A DNA stretch of 12,217 nt from Saprospiraceae bacterium (GTDB lineage: Bacteria; Bacteroidota; Bacteroidia; Chitinophagales; Saprospiraceae). The notes under the pieces are model-generated. The model saw only the letters and a list, made by a program, of their open reading frames with translations. It was not told the DNA's origin and ran no database searches. Below, piece by piece: positions 1-7,520 of the stretch. The translations under genes were made by a program, and so were the position numbers. The stretch lies in contig JADZBJ010000025.1 of assembly GCA_020852155.1 (NCBI GenBank), positions 1 to 12,217 on the forward strand, given 5' to 3'. How positions within the stretch are numbered: the first letter of the stretch is position 1; every line of letters begins with the position of its first letter.

Positions 1-2
1 AC

Positions 3-2570
3 CGGGCCAATGCCGATTTTGTACCGGTTCAACTGTTTCAACGACATACCGATCGTTCAGGTGCCGAAAACGCGCTGTCGAATGCGCAATTCCTGCACTT
101 GAATGCCACCTCTTTTGATGCGCTATTGCATGCTGCACCGGCTGCAATGGTGCTGGACTTGCCAACAGAAGACGGTGGTACAGCCACCCTTGAACTCATT
201 AAAACCGACATCAAAGGAACGAATTTTCATGTCGGTACGCTCGGACAGAATGCTCAGGATGCTTTTCCGGTTCATCCAGATGCACATTATCGGGGCGTAC
301 TTCGGGGAGATCCCAATTCTGTGGCTGCAGTCAGCCTGACTTCGTCGGGATTCACAGGGATGTATTCGAATGCGAGCGGGACGTGGCAAATTGGCGAAAT
401 GGAAGATGATTCCGATCGCTATGTGTTATATCGCACGGCCGATCTGCTGGGGCAAAATCCGGCTATCTGTGGCGCGGAAGCCCTCGAAGGCACAACGCCG
501 ACAACCGACGAAAGCGGCTCGGATGATCGCAGCGCCGGCTGTAAAACAGTGACTGTTTATTTTGAATGCGATTACAAACTCTATCAGGATAAAGGGTCAA
601 ATGTCAACAATGTCACGAGTTATGTTACCAGCCTGTTCAATCAGGTGGCGGCCTTGTATGCCAATGAAAACATCGGTATTGCCATATCTGAAATTTACGT
701 CTGGACTTCTCCTGACCCGTATCAGTCGCAAACATCCACGAGTGGTGTTTTGAATGCTTTCAGAACCAATAAGGGAACGAATTTCAACGGCAATCTGGCG
801 CATTTTTTATCCACACGTAGTCTTGGCGGCGGTATTGCCTATGTGGATGTAATTTGCGTGAAGCAATTTGCATTTGGCGTCAGCGCCATCAGCACCTCTT
901 TTCAAAATGTTCCGACATACTCCTGGTCTGTTGAAGTGGTAACGCACGAACTGGGGCACAACCTCGGCTCCTGGCATACACACTCGTGCAGCTGGCCTAA
1001 TGGCGCGTTGGATAATTGCGTCAGCCCTGAAGGCTCCTGTTCGCCCGGCCCTGCGCCAACCAACGGCGGAACAATCATGAGTTACTGCCACTTGACCAGT
1101 TATGGAATTAATTTCAACAACGGTTTCGGGACAGTCCCTGGCAATCATATCCGCAGCAAAGTCGCTGCGGCGAGCTGCGTGTCCACTACGGGCGCTGCGC
1201 CGTCAGGGCTGAATGCATCCAACGTAACGGCCAATGCAGCCAGTTTGAGTTGGACGGCTGTTGCGGGAGCGACGAACTACACTTTGCAGTACAAAAGCGC
1301 TTCAGGCAGCACCTGGACGACAGCAGGGCCGTTCACAGCCGCGAATTATGCCTTGAGCGGCCTGACAGCCAGCACTGCTTACCAATGGCAGGTCAAAACG
1401 GATTGTTCGCAGTTTTCAACGGTGGCTAATTTCACAACAACGGCCACTGGCGGCGGCGGTAGCAACTGTTCGGCGCCAACGAACCTGGGGGCATCCAACG
1501 TAACATCAACAAGCGCCGTTCTGGCCTGGGCCGCAGTATCGGGCGCTACGAGTTATACCGTGGATTTCAAACTCAGCACGGCGACGACCTGGACGGTAGC
1601 CGGCAACAGTACAACCAGCGCCTACAACATGAGCGGCTTGACGGCGGGTACGACATACATGGTCAGGGTAAAGGCCAATTGTTCGGGCTACAGTACTGCC
1701 TCCTCGTTTACCACTACATCATCAGGTGGCGGCGGCACTTGTTCGGCGCCGGGCGGCTTGTTTACAAACAGCGTTACGAATAGCGGGGCGAGTCTGGTTT
1801 GGCAGCTGGTGAGCGGCGCTACGGATTATACTGTCCAACTAAAAACCTCCACGAGCAACACCTGGAACGTCGTAGCGACTACCAGCGGTACGACAACCAA
1901 CATCGGCGGCCTGACAGCCGGTACAACCTACAACTGGCGTGTGAAGGCTTCCTGTTCCAATTATTCGGCCTCGGCGAATTTCACCACGACCGGAAGTAAC
2001 GGCGGTTCTTGTGCTGCGCCAACCAATCTGGTCAATGTCAGTGTCGGCGGTAGTCAGGCGGTTATTTCCTGGGGGGCATCGTCAGGCGCTATTAATTACA
2101 CCCTGCAGTTGAAATATGCGAATGGCAGCACATGGTACACCCTGGGGACTGTTACGAGCACACAGGTGCTTTTAAGCGGGTTACAGACGAACACAGCCTA
2201 CCACTGGCGCGTAAAAGCCAATTGCTCGGCGTATTCAACCACTAAATTGCTGACTACCGGAAATGGAAATTTCACAACAGATCCCGGCGTGAACGGGCTT
2301 GACCTGACGGTTTTGCGCTTTACAGAAGGCAATTTAAGCCTTAGTCCCAACCCGAGTAGCGGCTGGGTAAATATCGGCTTCACAGGGGATATGAGCGAGA
2401 AAACAAGCATCCGTATTCTGGATGTCACCGGCCGTGAAGTGCTGCTGAAAACCACCGCAGACCTATCTGAACAACTGGATATAAGCACGCTGCTTCCAGG
2501 TGTTTACATGGTTGTGCTGGAGGATAACGGCCAGCGCAAAGGCGTGCAAAGGTTGGTCGTGAGTGAGTGA
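3..2570 (+). CDS. Secreted metzincin (M12B/reprolysin-like) metalloprotease with four Fn3 modules and T9SS sorting domain, 5'-partial
   Basis: The frame is open to the left edge, so the start is missing; a TTG at 99 is only a codon inside the gene. Residues below count from that TTG. A reprolysin-type propeptide region (about 1-125, with YRGVLRGDPNS at 64-74) precedes the catalytic domain. HELGHNLGSWH at 283-293 is a full metzincin HExxHxxGxxH zinc site, and TIMSYC at 325-330 supplies the Met-turn, so the enzyme looks catalytically intact. Four fibronectin type III modules follow (about 366-447, 457-540, 548-631, 638-720), two joined by Gly4 linkers. Residues 746-823 form a type A T9SS C-terminal sorting domain (SLSPNPSSG, ILDVTGRE, GVYMVVLEDNG). 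Known for such proteins: Sec export, then T9SS transport and release or anchoring at the cell surface. The substrate is unknown; polymer degradation with Fn3-mediated binding is inference. It converges on the DUF4249 gene. Confidence 0.9.
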   Translation, partial: RANADFVPVQLFQRHTDRSGAENALSNAQFLHLNATSFDALLHAAPAAMVLDLPTEDGGTATLELIKTDIKGTNFHVGTLGQNAQDAFPVHPDAHYRGVLRGDPNSVAAVSLTSSGFTGMYSNASGTWQIGEMEDDSDRYVLYRTADLLGQNPAICGAEALEGTTPTTDESGSDDRSAGCKTVTVYFECDYKLYQDKGSNVNNVTSYVTSLFNQVAALYANENIGIAISEIYVWTSPDPYQSQTSTSGVLNAFRTNKGTNFNGNLAHFLSTRSLGGGIAYVDVICVKQFAFGVSAISTSFQNVPTYSWSVEVVTHELGHNLGSWHTHSCSWPNGALDNCVSPEGSCSPGPAPTNGGTIMSYCHLTSYGINFNNGFGTVPGNHIRSKVAAASCVSTTGAAPSGLNASNVTANAASLSWTAVAGATNYTLQYKSASGSTWTTAGPFTAANYALSGLTASTAYQWQVKTDCSQFSTVANFTTTATGGGGSNCSAPTNLGASNVTSTSAVLAWAAVSGATSYTVDFKLSTATTWTVAGNSTTSAYNMSGLTAGTTYMVRVKANCSGYSTASSFTTTSSGGGGTCSAPGGLFTNSVTNSGASLVWQLVSGATDYTVQLKTSTSNTWNVVATTSGTTTNIGGLTAGTTYNWRVKASCSNYSASANFTTTGSNGGSCAAPTNLVNVSVGGSQAVISWGASSGAINYTLQLKYANGSTWYTLGTVTSTQVLLSGLQTNTAYHWRVKANCSAYSTTKLLTTGNGNFTTDPGVNGLDLTVLRFTEGNLSLSPNPSSGWVNIGFTGDMSEKTSIRILDVTGREVLLKTTADLSEQLDISTLLPGVYMVVLEDNGQRKGVQRLVVSE
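1467..2258 (+). repeat. Tandem Fn3 modules 2-4 of the metalloprotease
   Basis: Three similar coding units of about 90 codons each encode Fn3 modules. Each opens with a Cys followed by [SA]AP, carries a GLTAGTTY-like turn (GLQTNTAY in the last), and closes with V-K-A-[NS]-C-S followed by a YS pair. The fourth, leftmost module (about 1194-1439) is more diverged. The likeness is visible in the protein; at DNA level the copies have drifted. Confidence 0.8.
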
Positions 2571-2574
2571 GTTA

Positions 2575-2681
2575 ATTGGTTATTTGTGTAATTGGTTATT
2601 TGGTTATTTGTGTGTTTTTATCTGATACGCAAATAACCAAATAACCAACTCAACAAATAACCAATTACACAAATAACCAAT
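2575..2681. terminator. Long AT-rich inverted repeat between convergent genes, possible bidirectional terminator
   Basis: Bases 2575-2602 are a perfect 28-base inverted repeat of 2654-2681. A second perfect 19-base pairing is possible between 2592-2610 and 2630-2648. Both arms are built from copies of GGTTATTTG (three on the left arm, four in reverse complement on the right), so several registers of hairpin can form. It fills the 118-base gap between two genes that point at each other, where a shared terminator would be expected. There is no long G+C stem and no clean T-run after it, so the terminator role is inference. It could equally be a mobile or expanding intergenic repeat. Confidence 0.6.
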
Positions 2682-2688
2682 ACAACAA

Positions 2689-3624
2689 TCAATTCACTTT
2701 GAAATTTCGTTGATTGTAAAGCCCGAAAATGCCTATTCCGTCTTTAAAATTCGAATAAATCAAGACAGGATCAGATAACGGATTGTCCTGAGCCCCTTCA
2801 TATCGAATCAGGGAGCGTTGCCAGATGAAGTCATCCTCTGTAATGCTCCGAACGTAAATAACATACTCTTTTGGGGAGTAATCTTTATAGATTTTTAGTG
2901 AAATCTTTTGCGCCTGACCATCAAAAAACTGGTCGCCGACCAATACAGAGCCGTTCAGGCCTTCTTCCTGATTGGGGTCGTCGCTGACTTCAAAATAACC
3001 ATCATAAGGCCCATAACGAAGCGTGTCATAACCAATGACATTATTGTTGCTGTCATAGATTGGGTTAATACTCAGGCTAATAATACCAATACTGAACTGA
3101 TAGAAGTTTTCGACGCCAGCCGGATCGTTTAAATAAACCTCAAAAGCGCTTACTTCATCGCCATTAGAGTTAATGCCGCCATCAAAATCATATCGTACAG
3201 AATCAACAGCCGGCGCTTCCGGGATGGTTTGTTTGGCTGAAATGCTGGTAAAATCAGGATGTGAAGCGCGTATCTCATACGTTTTGCCAGATTTAAACAA
3301 GCCATGAGGAATTTCCTGGTAAATGGTCGCCCTGTTCAGCGGAATATCGTTGCCAGAGTTAAATTGCCAGAGAACCTGATCTGATTCCAGGATTTCGATA
3401 TTCAGGTTTTTAATGAAAAACGCAGAATCCGCAGGCGTTTCCAGAATGCCAAAATTTCTGGACAATGAAATATCAACAAAGGTGTCGTTCACGCCAGCCC
3501 TGAATTGAAGGGCAATCTTTTTGTCATAAGGTGGCGGATCCAGCTTGATGATACTTTCAAACGGGTCGCCATCACAGGATGAGAGCATGATGGCGAGAAA
3601 CAGCAAGAAAAAAATATTACGCAT
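2689..3624 (-). CDS. DUF4249-like outer-membrane lipoprotein, partner of the adjacent TonB-dependent receptor
   Basis: A 311-residue protein starting at the ATG complementary to 3622-3624. This start gives a short hydrophobic lipoprotein signal, MRNIFFLLFLAIMLSSC, with lipobox LSSC and Cys17 as the lipidated residue. The open frame reaches 3753, but the extra 43 residues have no signal character and overlap the upstream receptor gene, so I reject them. The early KLDPPPYDKKIALQ stretch, the repeated beta-strand character and the place directly after a TonB-dependent receptor fit the Bacteroidota DUF4249 family, whose function is unknown. The gene begins 31 bases after the receptor stop and is very probably co-transcribed with it. 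A surface or periplasmic accessory role in uptake, like SusD beside SusC, is inference; the sequence shows no SusD similarity that I can see. No Shine-Dalgarno sequence is evident. Confidence 0.75.
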   Translation of the reverse strand: MRNIFFLLFLAIMLSSCDGDPFESIIKLDPPPYDKKIALQFRAGVNDTFVDISLSRNFGILETPADSAFFIKNLNIEILESDQVLWQFNSGNDIPLNRATIYQEIPHGLFKSGKTYEIRASHPDFTSISAKQTIPEAPAVDSVRYDFDGGINSNGDEVSAFEVYLNDPAGVENFYQFSIGIISLSINPIYDSNNNVIGYDTLRYGPYDGYFEVSDDPNQEEGLNGSVLVGDQFFDGQAQKISLKIYKDYSPKEYVIYVRSITEDDFIWQRSLIRYEGAQDNPLSDPVLIYSNFKDGIGIFGLYNQRNFKVN

Positions 3625-3655
3625 AATCTTGAAAGTTGAAAAGTGGTTAGGGGAG

Positions 3656-6058
3656 TTAGAATTTGAATGCCCATGAAATGTAGGGAATGATCGGGAACAG
3701 ACTAACCTGCTTAAGGTTTTTCTTCTCTGTACTCCGACCCGTAACAGGGTCATACTCGTAGGTGGAATCTAGATACAGGAAAAACGGGTTTTTACGACTG
3801 TAAGCGTTGTAAGCGCCAACGGACCACGTACGTTCATAACGGCGTTTTTGTTTTTTGAAGTCAATGCCAAAGTCCAGTCGGTTGTACGACGGGAAACGGA
3901 AGTTGTTGCGTTCCGGTGTGTGGTCGAGAAAGTCAACATATCCCAGATTCGTACCCTGTCCAAGATAACTGGAAGTCGGGAAGGTCACGGCATTGCCTGT
4001 TGAAAATACCCAGGTACCGCTCATCTGAATACGATCAGTGAGTTTGTAAGTACCTACGATTTCGAAGTCGTGCCTGCGGTCAAATTTGTAAGGGTATTTT
4101 TTCCCGAAATTCAGGTCGTCGAATTGACGCCAGGCCCAACTCAGGGTATAGCCGATCCAGCCGCTGAATTTTCCTTTTTTCTTCTGTACAAAAAACTCTG
4201 CGCCATAAGCCGTTCCATCGCCCTGCGTCACGCGGCCTTCCCAGTTGCTGAACTGGAACAGGCTGCTGCCTTCGCGGAAAGACAACACGTTTTTCATTTC
4301 CTTGTAATAACCTTCCACGCTGAATTCATACTCGTCGGCAAAGGTTTTGGCAACACCGATGGCTGCCTGCCAAGAATCCTGCGGTTTGATAATGTCTGTT
4401 GACGGTAGCCACAAGTCTGTTGGCAGGCTCAGGTTTTCGTTAGTCAGCAGGTTAATGTATTGGCGCATGGTGCTGAATCCGCCTTTCAAAGCCCAGCCCT
4501 GGTTGAGTAAATAACGTACGTTAAAGCGCGGTTGCAGCGAAAAATAGGCTTTGCCCTTGGGCGTAAATGCCGAAAAGTGTAAGCCGTAGTTCAGGCGCAG
4601 CCTTGAGGTCACTTTGTAATCATCTTCACCGTAGGCCGCAAATTCTCCGGCAGATTCTTCTGGTTGATTCAGTGTGAAGTTGTAATTCTGGTTGTTGTCC
4701 GTAGCGATAAATTTGACATTAAACTTGCCCGGATTGAACTGGTGCGCAATCGCGCTAGCGCCAAATTTGATCAGGTGCTTCGGGTTGGGCGCATAGTCAA
4801 AATCAATCTTGGCTGCCCAGTCGTTGATGCCGTTGAGGTATTTAATGGAGATGAAATCTTCAGAAGTCAACACCTTGTTTTCGTACCTCCTGTCGCCATT
4901 TTCCGCTTTGGTGTTAAAGCGGTACTGGCTGTAGGTCAATGTCGTATTAGCGAACAGTTTTGGAGAGAAAACGTGGTTCCAGCGAAGCGCAGAAATCAAA
5001 TTACCCCATCCCAAACCGGCGTTGATTTCGTTTTCATAGCTGGGCTGTTCTCCGTATTTCTCAATGATATTGGAGTAGAATTTGTCCGATCCGCCATAAA
5101 AACTCAGGTAAAGCCTGTCTTTTTCTGAAAAGCGATAGTTCGCTTTGGCGTTCAGGTCGTAGAAGTAATACCCGAAACTGCCTTCGGAGCCTTCTTCTTC
5201 AAGTGCTCTTTTGATCAATGGCCTGGCGAGAATATCTATGTAAGTACGGCGGCCTGAAACGATAAATGACGAACGCCCTTTTTTGATAGGCCCTTCGAGG
5301 GTCAGTTTGCTCGAAATGATGCCAATAGAGCCTTCGCCATGCAGTTCGTTCTCGTTGCCTTCTTTCATGTTGATTTCGATCACTGAAGAAAGGCGACCGC
5401 CATAACGCGCCGGAAATCCGCCCTTGGTGAGTGTGACATCCTTGATCGCGTCGGCATTAAACACCGAGAAAAATCCAAACAGGTGACTGGCATTGTACAC
5501 TGGTACACCGTCCAGCAAAATCAGGTTTTGGTCAGGTCCGCCGCCGCGTACATACAGACCGCTTTGGCCTTCGCCGCCACCGGAAACACCGGGCAGCAGT
5601 TGCAGGGCTTTCAAGACATCCACTTCGCCCAGCAAGGCTGGTACGCGCTTGATTTGCATTATCGGAATGTCAATGCGGCTCATTTGGGCGCGATCTTCGA
5701 TGCGCTCGTATTTTTCGGCCACAATCTCGACCTCCTTAAGCAGGGCGGATTCTTTCAGACCAATGTTAAACGTTTGATTTTGAGCGAGTTTGAAAAGGAA
5801 ACCATCACTCTGATAGCCGATATAGGCTACGCTCAAATAAACGGAATCAGCAGGCAGGGTAAGGCTGAAAAAGCCGTAAGTGTTGGTGGTTGTTCCCTGC
5901 CCGCTTCGTCGGTCAACGACGGTAGCGCCGATGAGTCGCTCGCCGCTTTGGGCATCGCTGACATAACCGGAAATGGTGTGCTTTTGAGCCAGTAGTGAAG
6001 CGGCTCCGGCAACCCAAAACAGCAAAATAAACAGGAAATGGCGGTAGTGATTGCGCAT
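3656..6058 (-). CDS. TonB-dependent outer-membrane receptor with N-terminal carboxypeptidase-regulatory-like domain
   Basis: Active transporter of the outer membrane, energised by TonB-ExbBD. I choose the ATG complementary to 6056-6058 (800 residues) because it opens directly into a signal peptide, MRNHYRHFLFILLFWVAGAA, with likely cleavage after LLAQ at residue 25. An upstream ATG at 6091 would add 11 residues ahead of the signal. Domains: carboxypeptidase-regulatory-like beta-sandwich (about 26-104, with SGYVSDAQSGERLIGATV), plug (about 120-230, with LYVRGGGPDQN, LLDGVPVYN and RYGGRLSSV), then a long 22-strand-type barrel ending in the aromatic terminus YISWAFKF. The length suits the family. 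The substrate cannot be told from sequence. The partner is the DUF4249 lipoprotein gene 31 bases downstream. I found no sigma or anti-sigma genes in the window, and no confident promoter in the 227 bases upstream. Confidence 0.9.
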   Translation of the reverse strand: MRNHYRHFLFILLFWVAGAASLLAQKHTISGYVSDAQSGERLIGATVVDRRSGQGTTTNTYGFFSLTLPADSVYLSVAYIGYQSDGFLFKLAQNQTFNIGLKESALLKEVEIVAEKYERIEDRAQMSRIDIPIMQIKRVPALLGEVDVLKALQLLPGVSGGGEGQSGLYVRGGGPDQNLILLDGVPVYNASHLFGFFSVFNADAIKDVTLTKGGFPARYGGRLSSVIEINMKEGNENELHGEGSIGIISSKLTLEGPIKKGRSSFIVSGRRTYIDILARPLIKRALEEEGSEGSFGYYFYDLNAKANYRFSEKDRLYLSFYGGSDKFYSNIIEKYGEQPSYENEINAGLGWGNLISALRWNHVFSPKLFANTTLTYSQYRFNTKAENGDRRYENKVLTSEDFISIKYLNGINDWAAKIDFDYAPNPKHLIKFGASAIAHQFNPGKFNVKFIATDNNQNYNFTLNQPEESAGEFAAYGEDDYKVTSRLRLNYGLHFSAFTPKGKAYFSLQPRFNVRYLLNQGWALKGGFSTMRQYINLLTNENLSLPTDLWLPSTDIIKPQDSWQAAIGVAKTFADEYEFSVEGYYKEMKNVLSFREGSSLFQFSNWEGRVTQGDGTAYGAEFFVQKKKGKFSGWIGYTLSWAWRQFDDLNFGKKYPYKFDRRHDFEIVGTYKLTDRIQMSGTWVFSTGNAVTFPTSSYLGQGTNLGYVDFLDHTPERNNFRFPSYNRLDFGIDFKKQKRRYERTWSVGAYNAYSRKNPFFLYLDSTYEYDPVTGRSTEKKNLKQVSLFPIIPYISWAFKF

Positions 6059-6116
6059 CGTAACGGTGCGCAAAGTGTAGCATAGCGGCATAGGCGTCGT
6101 TCTAGATAAAGGTTAA

Positions 6117-6154
6117 CAGACCGTCATGAAAAGTCTGCAATGCCGCAAATGACG
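6117..6154. other. Interleaved inverted repeats upstream of the TonB receptor gene
   Basis: CAGAC at 6117-6121 can pair with GTCTG at 6133-6137, and CGTCAT at 6122-6127 can pair with ATGACG at 6149-6154. The two stems interleave as in an H-type pseudoknot. They lie about 60-100 bases upstream of the receptor start and would be in its 5' leader if transcription begins further out. The stems are short (5 and 6 bp), so chance is a real possibility. Confidence 0.2.
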
Positions 6155-6220
6155 AGAAGGTTATTCAATTGGTTGGCCGGTGCTTAAGGAGTTTAAGTTT
6201 TTTTTAATTGAAACCTGAAT

Positions 6221-6260
6221 AAACTTAACCCCATCGTTACACAACGACGGGGTTAAGTTT
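6221..6260 (-). terminator. Stem-loop downstream of the 6286-6927 gene, probable terminator
   Basis: Bases 6221-6238 and 6243-6260 form an 18-base-pair stem with a single mismatch (6233/6248) and a 4-base ACAC loop. The stem has a CCCC/GGGG core and AT-rich ends. It begins 25 bases beyond the stop codon of the minus-strand gene at 6286-6927 and precedes the receptor gene's leader, so it should separate the two transcripts. The T-run on the minus strand is weak (TTTATT). A further T8 tract on the plus strand lies at 6198-6205. Confidence 0.7.
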
Positions 6261-6285
6261 TCATGTTTTAAAATTTTTAACCAGC

Positions 6286-6927
6286 CTATTTTGCCAGACC
6301 GATCATGGCCCTGAAGTAGGGAGTGATGAATTTTTCCGAGTCTAAAAAGCCCGGGTTTAACTTTTTGAAATTTACGTCAATTCCGCCTGAAAGTTCGAGT
6401 GCAACTTTTTTGCATCGTTGTATTCCAACACCGAAACGGCCTCCATGCCTTAATGCAGTGGTTGATGATGACTGCCTGGCCACTTCACGAAAATCAGAAG
6501 CAGGAGTAGTTGTATAAAAGCCATAGTGCAGGTCTTGTTCCGCTTCGATGATGTCAGTTTGAGTATTAAATCGGCCTATCCATAATCCGCCTTCCACAAA
6601 ATAACTTTGAAGGGCCAGATTCGGATAATGCCTCACTACCAATGCTGCTTTGTTGGCTTGACATTTTTGGATAGTGGTTGTTCTCACGTATAACTTTTCG
6701 TCCGGAATTTCAATAATGCTGGCATTGGAATCATATTTTCGTGCCCAATCATATTCAAGTAAAAAGGAAATATGCGGTGTTGCAGCCCATTCAATACCTG
6801 AGTTGAACTTTTTTAACAGAGCACTCGCTCCATTGATTTTTACCGCAAAATGTTTTTGTGAAAATGCCGCTATGGGCATAAAAAGGAGAGCGCAGACTAA
6901 TGTCTGCCAAATGGCTGTTTTTTTCAT
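6286..6927 (-). CDS. Exported protein of unknown function, possibly a small outer-membrane beta-barrel
   Basis: A 213-residue protein that I do not recognise as a named family. It starts with a good Sec signal peptide (MKKTAIWQTLVCALLFMPIA, then AFSQ, likely cleaved after Gln24). The mature part has short alternating polar/hydrophobic stretches rich in aromatic and Gly residues, such as YFVEGGLWIGRF and GRFGVGIQ, and ends with PYFRAMIGLAK. That pattern fits the small outer-membrane beta-barrels common in Bacteroidota, but the similarity is to a style and not to a specific family. Two mature cysteines are visible (IQKCQANK and IQRCKKVA); whether they pair is unknown. It has its own promoter (6960-6989) and downstream hairpin (6221-6260), so it looks monocistronic. 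It is likely a real gene, but its function cannot be stated. Confidence 0.75.
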   Translation of the reverse strand: MKKTAIWQTLVCALLFMPIAAFSQKHFAVKINGASALLKKFNSGIEWAATPHISFLLEYDWARKYDSNASIIEIPDEKLYVRTTTIQKCQANKAALVVRHYPNLALQSYFVEGGLWIGRFNTQTDIIEAEQDLHYGFYTTTPASDFREVARQSSSTTALRHGGRFGVGIQRCKKVALELSGGIDVNFKKLNPGFLDSEKFITPYFRAMIGLAK

Positions 6928-6959
6928 GGTAACTAATATTTTTTAAATAAGAACTGCTG

Positions 6960-6989
6960 CAAATGTATTGGCAAAAATCAAACCCGCAA
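6960..6989 (-). promoter_or_regulatory. Bacteroidota-type promoter for the 6286-6927 gene
   Basis: On the minus strand TTG (complement of 6987-6989) is followed after exactly 19 bases by TACATTTG (complement of 6960-6967). This matches the Bacteroidota -33/-7 pattern TTG-N19-21-TAnnTTTG recognised by the primary sigma factor of the phylum. The -7 box ends 33 bases before the start codon, leaving a short, AT-rich leader without a Shine-Dalgarno sequence. Confidence 0.7.
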
Positions 6990-7056
6990 GAGCTGGCCCG
7001 ATTTTTTTTAATACCGGACGAACAATTAGCCCCCTCATCAATTTCGAGTAAGACAA

Positions 7057-7123
7057 ATTTCCCGCAGATATCGCAGATTAAAAGCGCAGATTACGCGGAT
7101 TTTCAATAGAGTCTGCGGGAAAT
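7057..7123. repeat. Hairpin enclosing three CGCAGATT-like direct repeats
   Basis: ATTTCCCGCAGA at 7057-7068 is a perfect 12-base inverted repeat of 7112-7123. The enclosed 43 bases carry CGCAGATTA at 7072-7080 and 7085-7093, then CGCGGATT at 7094-7101. It sits 13 bases beyond the MazG gene stop, so it could end that transcript. It has no T-run and may instead be a dispersed intergenic repeat; both readings are inference. Confidence 0.55.
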
Positions 7124-7135
7124 GTACTTTTAAAA

Positions 7136-7507
7136 TCAATCCTGTAAACCATTAGAATCATTTAAATCCGGGTTAAGTTTCGGATTATTAGCATGCCTTA
7201 ACGCGTCGCGTTTGGTTTTTTTCTCCAGATTCTTGCGCAAGGCATCAGTCAGGTCAACGCCGGTCTGGTTGGCCAGACAAATCAGCACAAACAATACATC
7301 GGCCATTTCATCAGCGAGGGCTGCCGGAGCCTCGGCGGCTTGTTCGGGCGTTTTGAACGACTGCTCGCCATACAAGCGCGACATCAGTCGGGCTACTTCG
7401 CCGACTTCTTCCATGAGGATGGCCGTGTTGGTCAGTTCGTGGTAATAACGGATTCCAATGGTGTTAATCCATTGATCTACTGTTTCTTGTGCTTCTTGCA
7501 ATGTCAT
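7136..7507 (-). CDS. MazG-like nucleotide pyrophosphohydrolase
   Basis: A 123-residue all-alpha NTP pyrophosphohydrolase of the MazG family. Such enzymes hydrolyse nucleoside triphosphates, often damaged or non-canonical ones, to monophosphate and pyrophosphate in the cytoplasm. The two metal-binding motifs are intact: EEVGE at 33-37 (EExxE) and EMAD at 67-70 (ExxD), spaced as in the family, with a following hydrophobic helix (VLFVLICLANQTGVDL). The length matches short single-domain members such as the YpjD type and not the double-domain MazG of Escherichia coli. The C-terminal tail after about residue 100 is polar and probably disordered. It is divergent from the Ddl gene. There is no toxin or antitoxin partner beside it, so a housekeeping role is more likely than one in a mazEF locus. 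The preferred substrate is not readable. Confidence 0.88.
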   Translation of the reverse strand: MTLQEAQETVDQWINTIGIRYYHELTNTAILMEEVGEVARLMSRLYGEQSFKTPEQAAEAPAALADEMADVLFVLICLANQTGVDLTDALRKNLEKKTKRDALRHANNPKLNPDLNDSNGLQD

Positions 7508-7520
7508 GCTCTTTTACCAG

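Noticed and set aside
99..101. TTG as the start of the metalloprotease
   Set aside because: The frame is open upstream to base 3 and the translation there continues the propeptide; starting here would leave no signal peptide, which a T9SS cargo needs.
807..1148. Minus-strand open frame of 113 codons opposite the protease catalytic domain
   Set aside because: It is a shadow of the strand carrying the complete zinc site and Met-turn.
3625..3753. Extended N-terminus of the DUF4249-like protein
   Set aside because: It overlaps the end of the receptor gene and would bury the lipoprotein signal 43 residues inside the protein.
4070..5995. Plus-strand open frames inside the TonB receptor gene (4070-4402, 4664-5128, 5483-5995)
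   Set aside because: They are antisense to a gene with signal peptide, plug and barrel motifs, and encode nothing recognisable.
7136..7507. MazG-like gene as part of a toxin-antitoxin or phage-defence locus
   Set aside because: No MazE/MazF, nuclease or other defence gene is adjacent; the neighbours are a cell-wall ligase and an exported protein.
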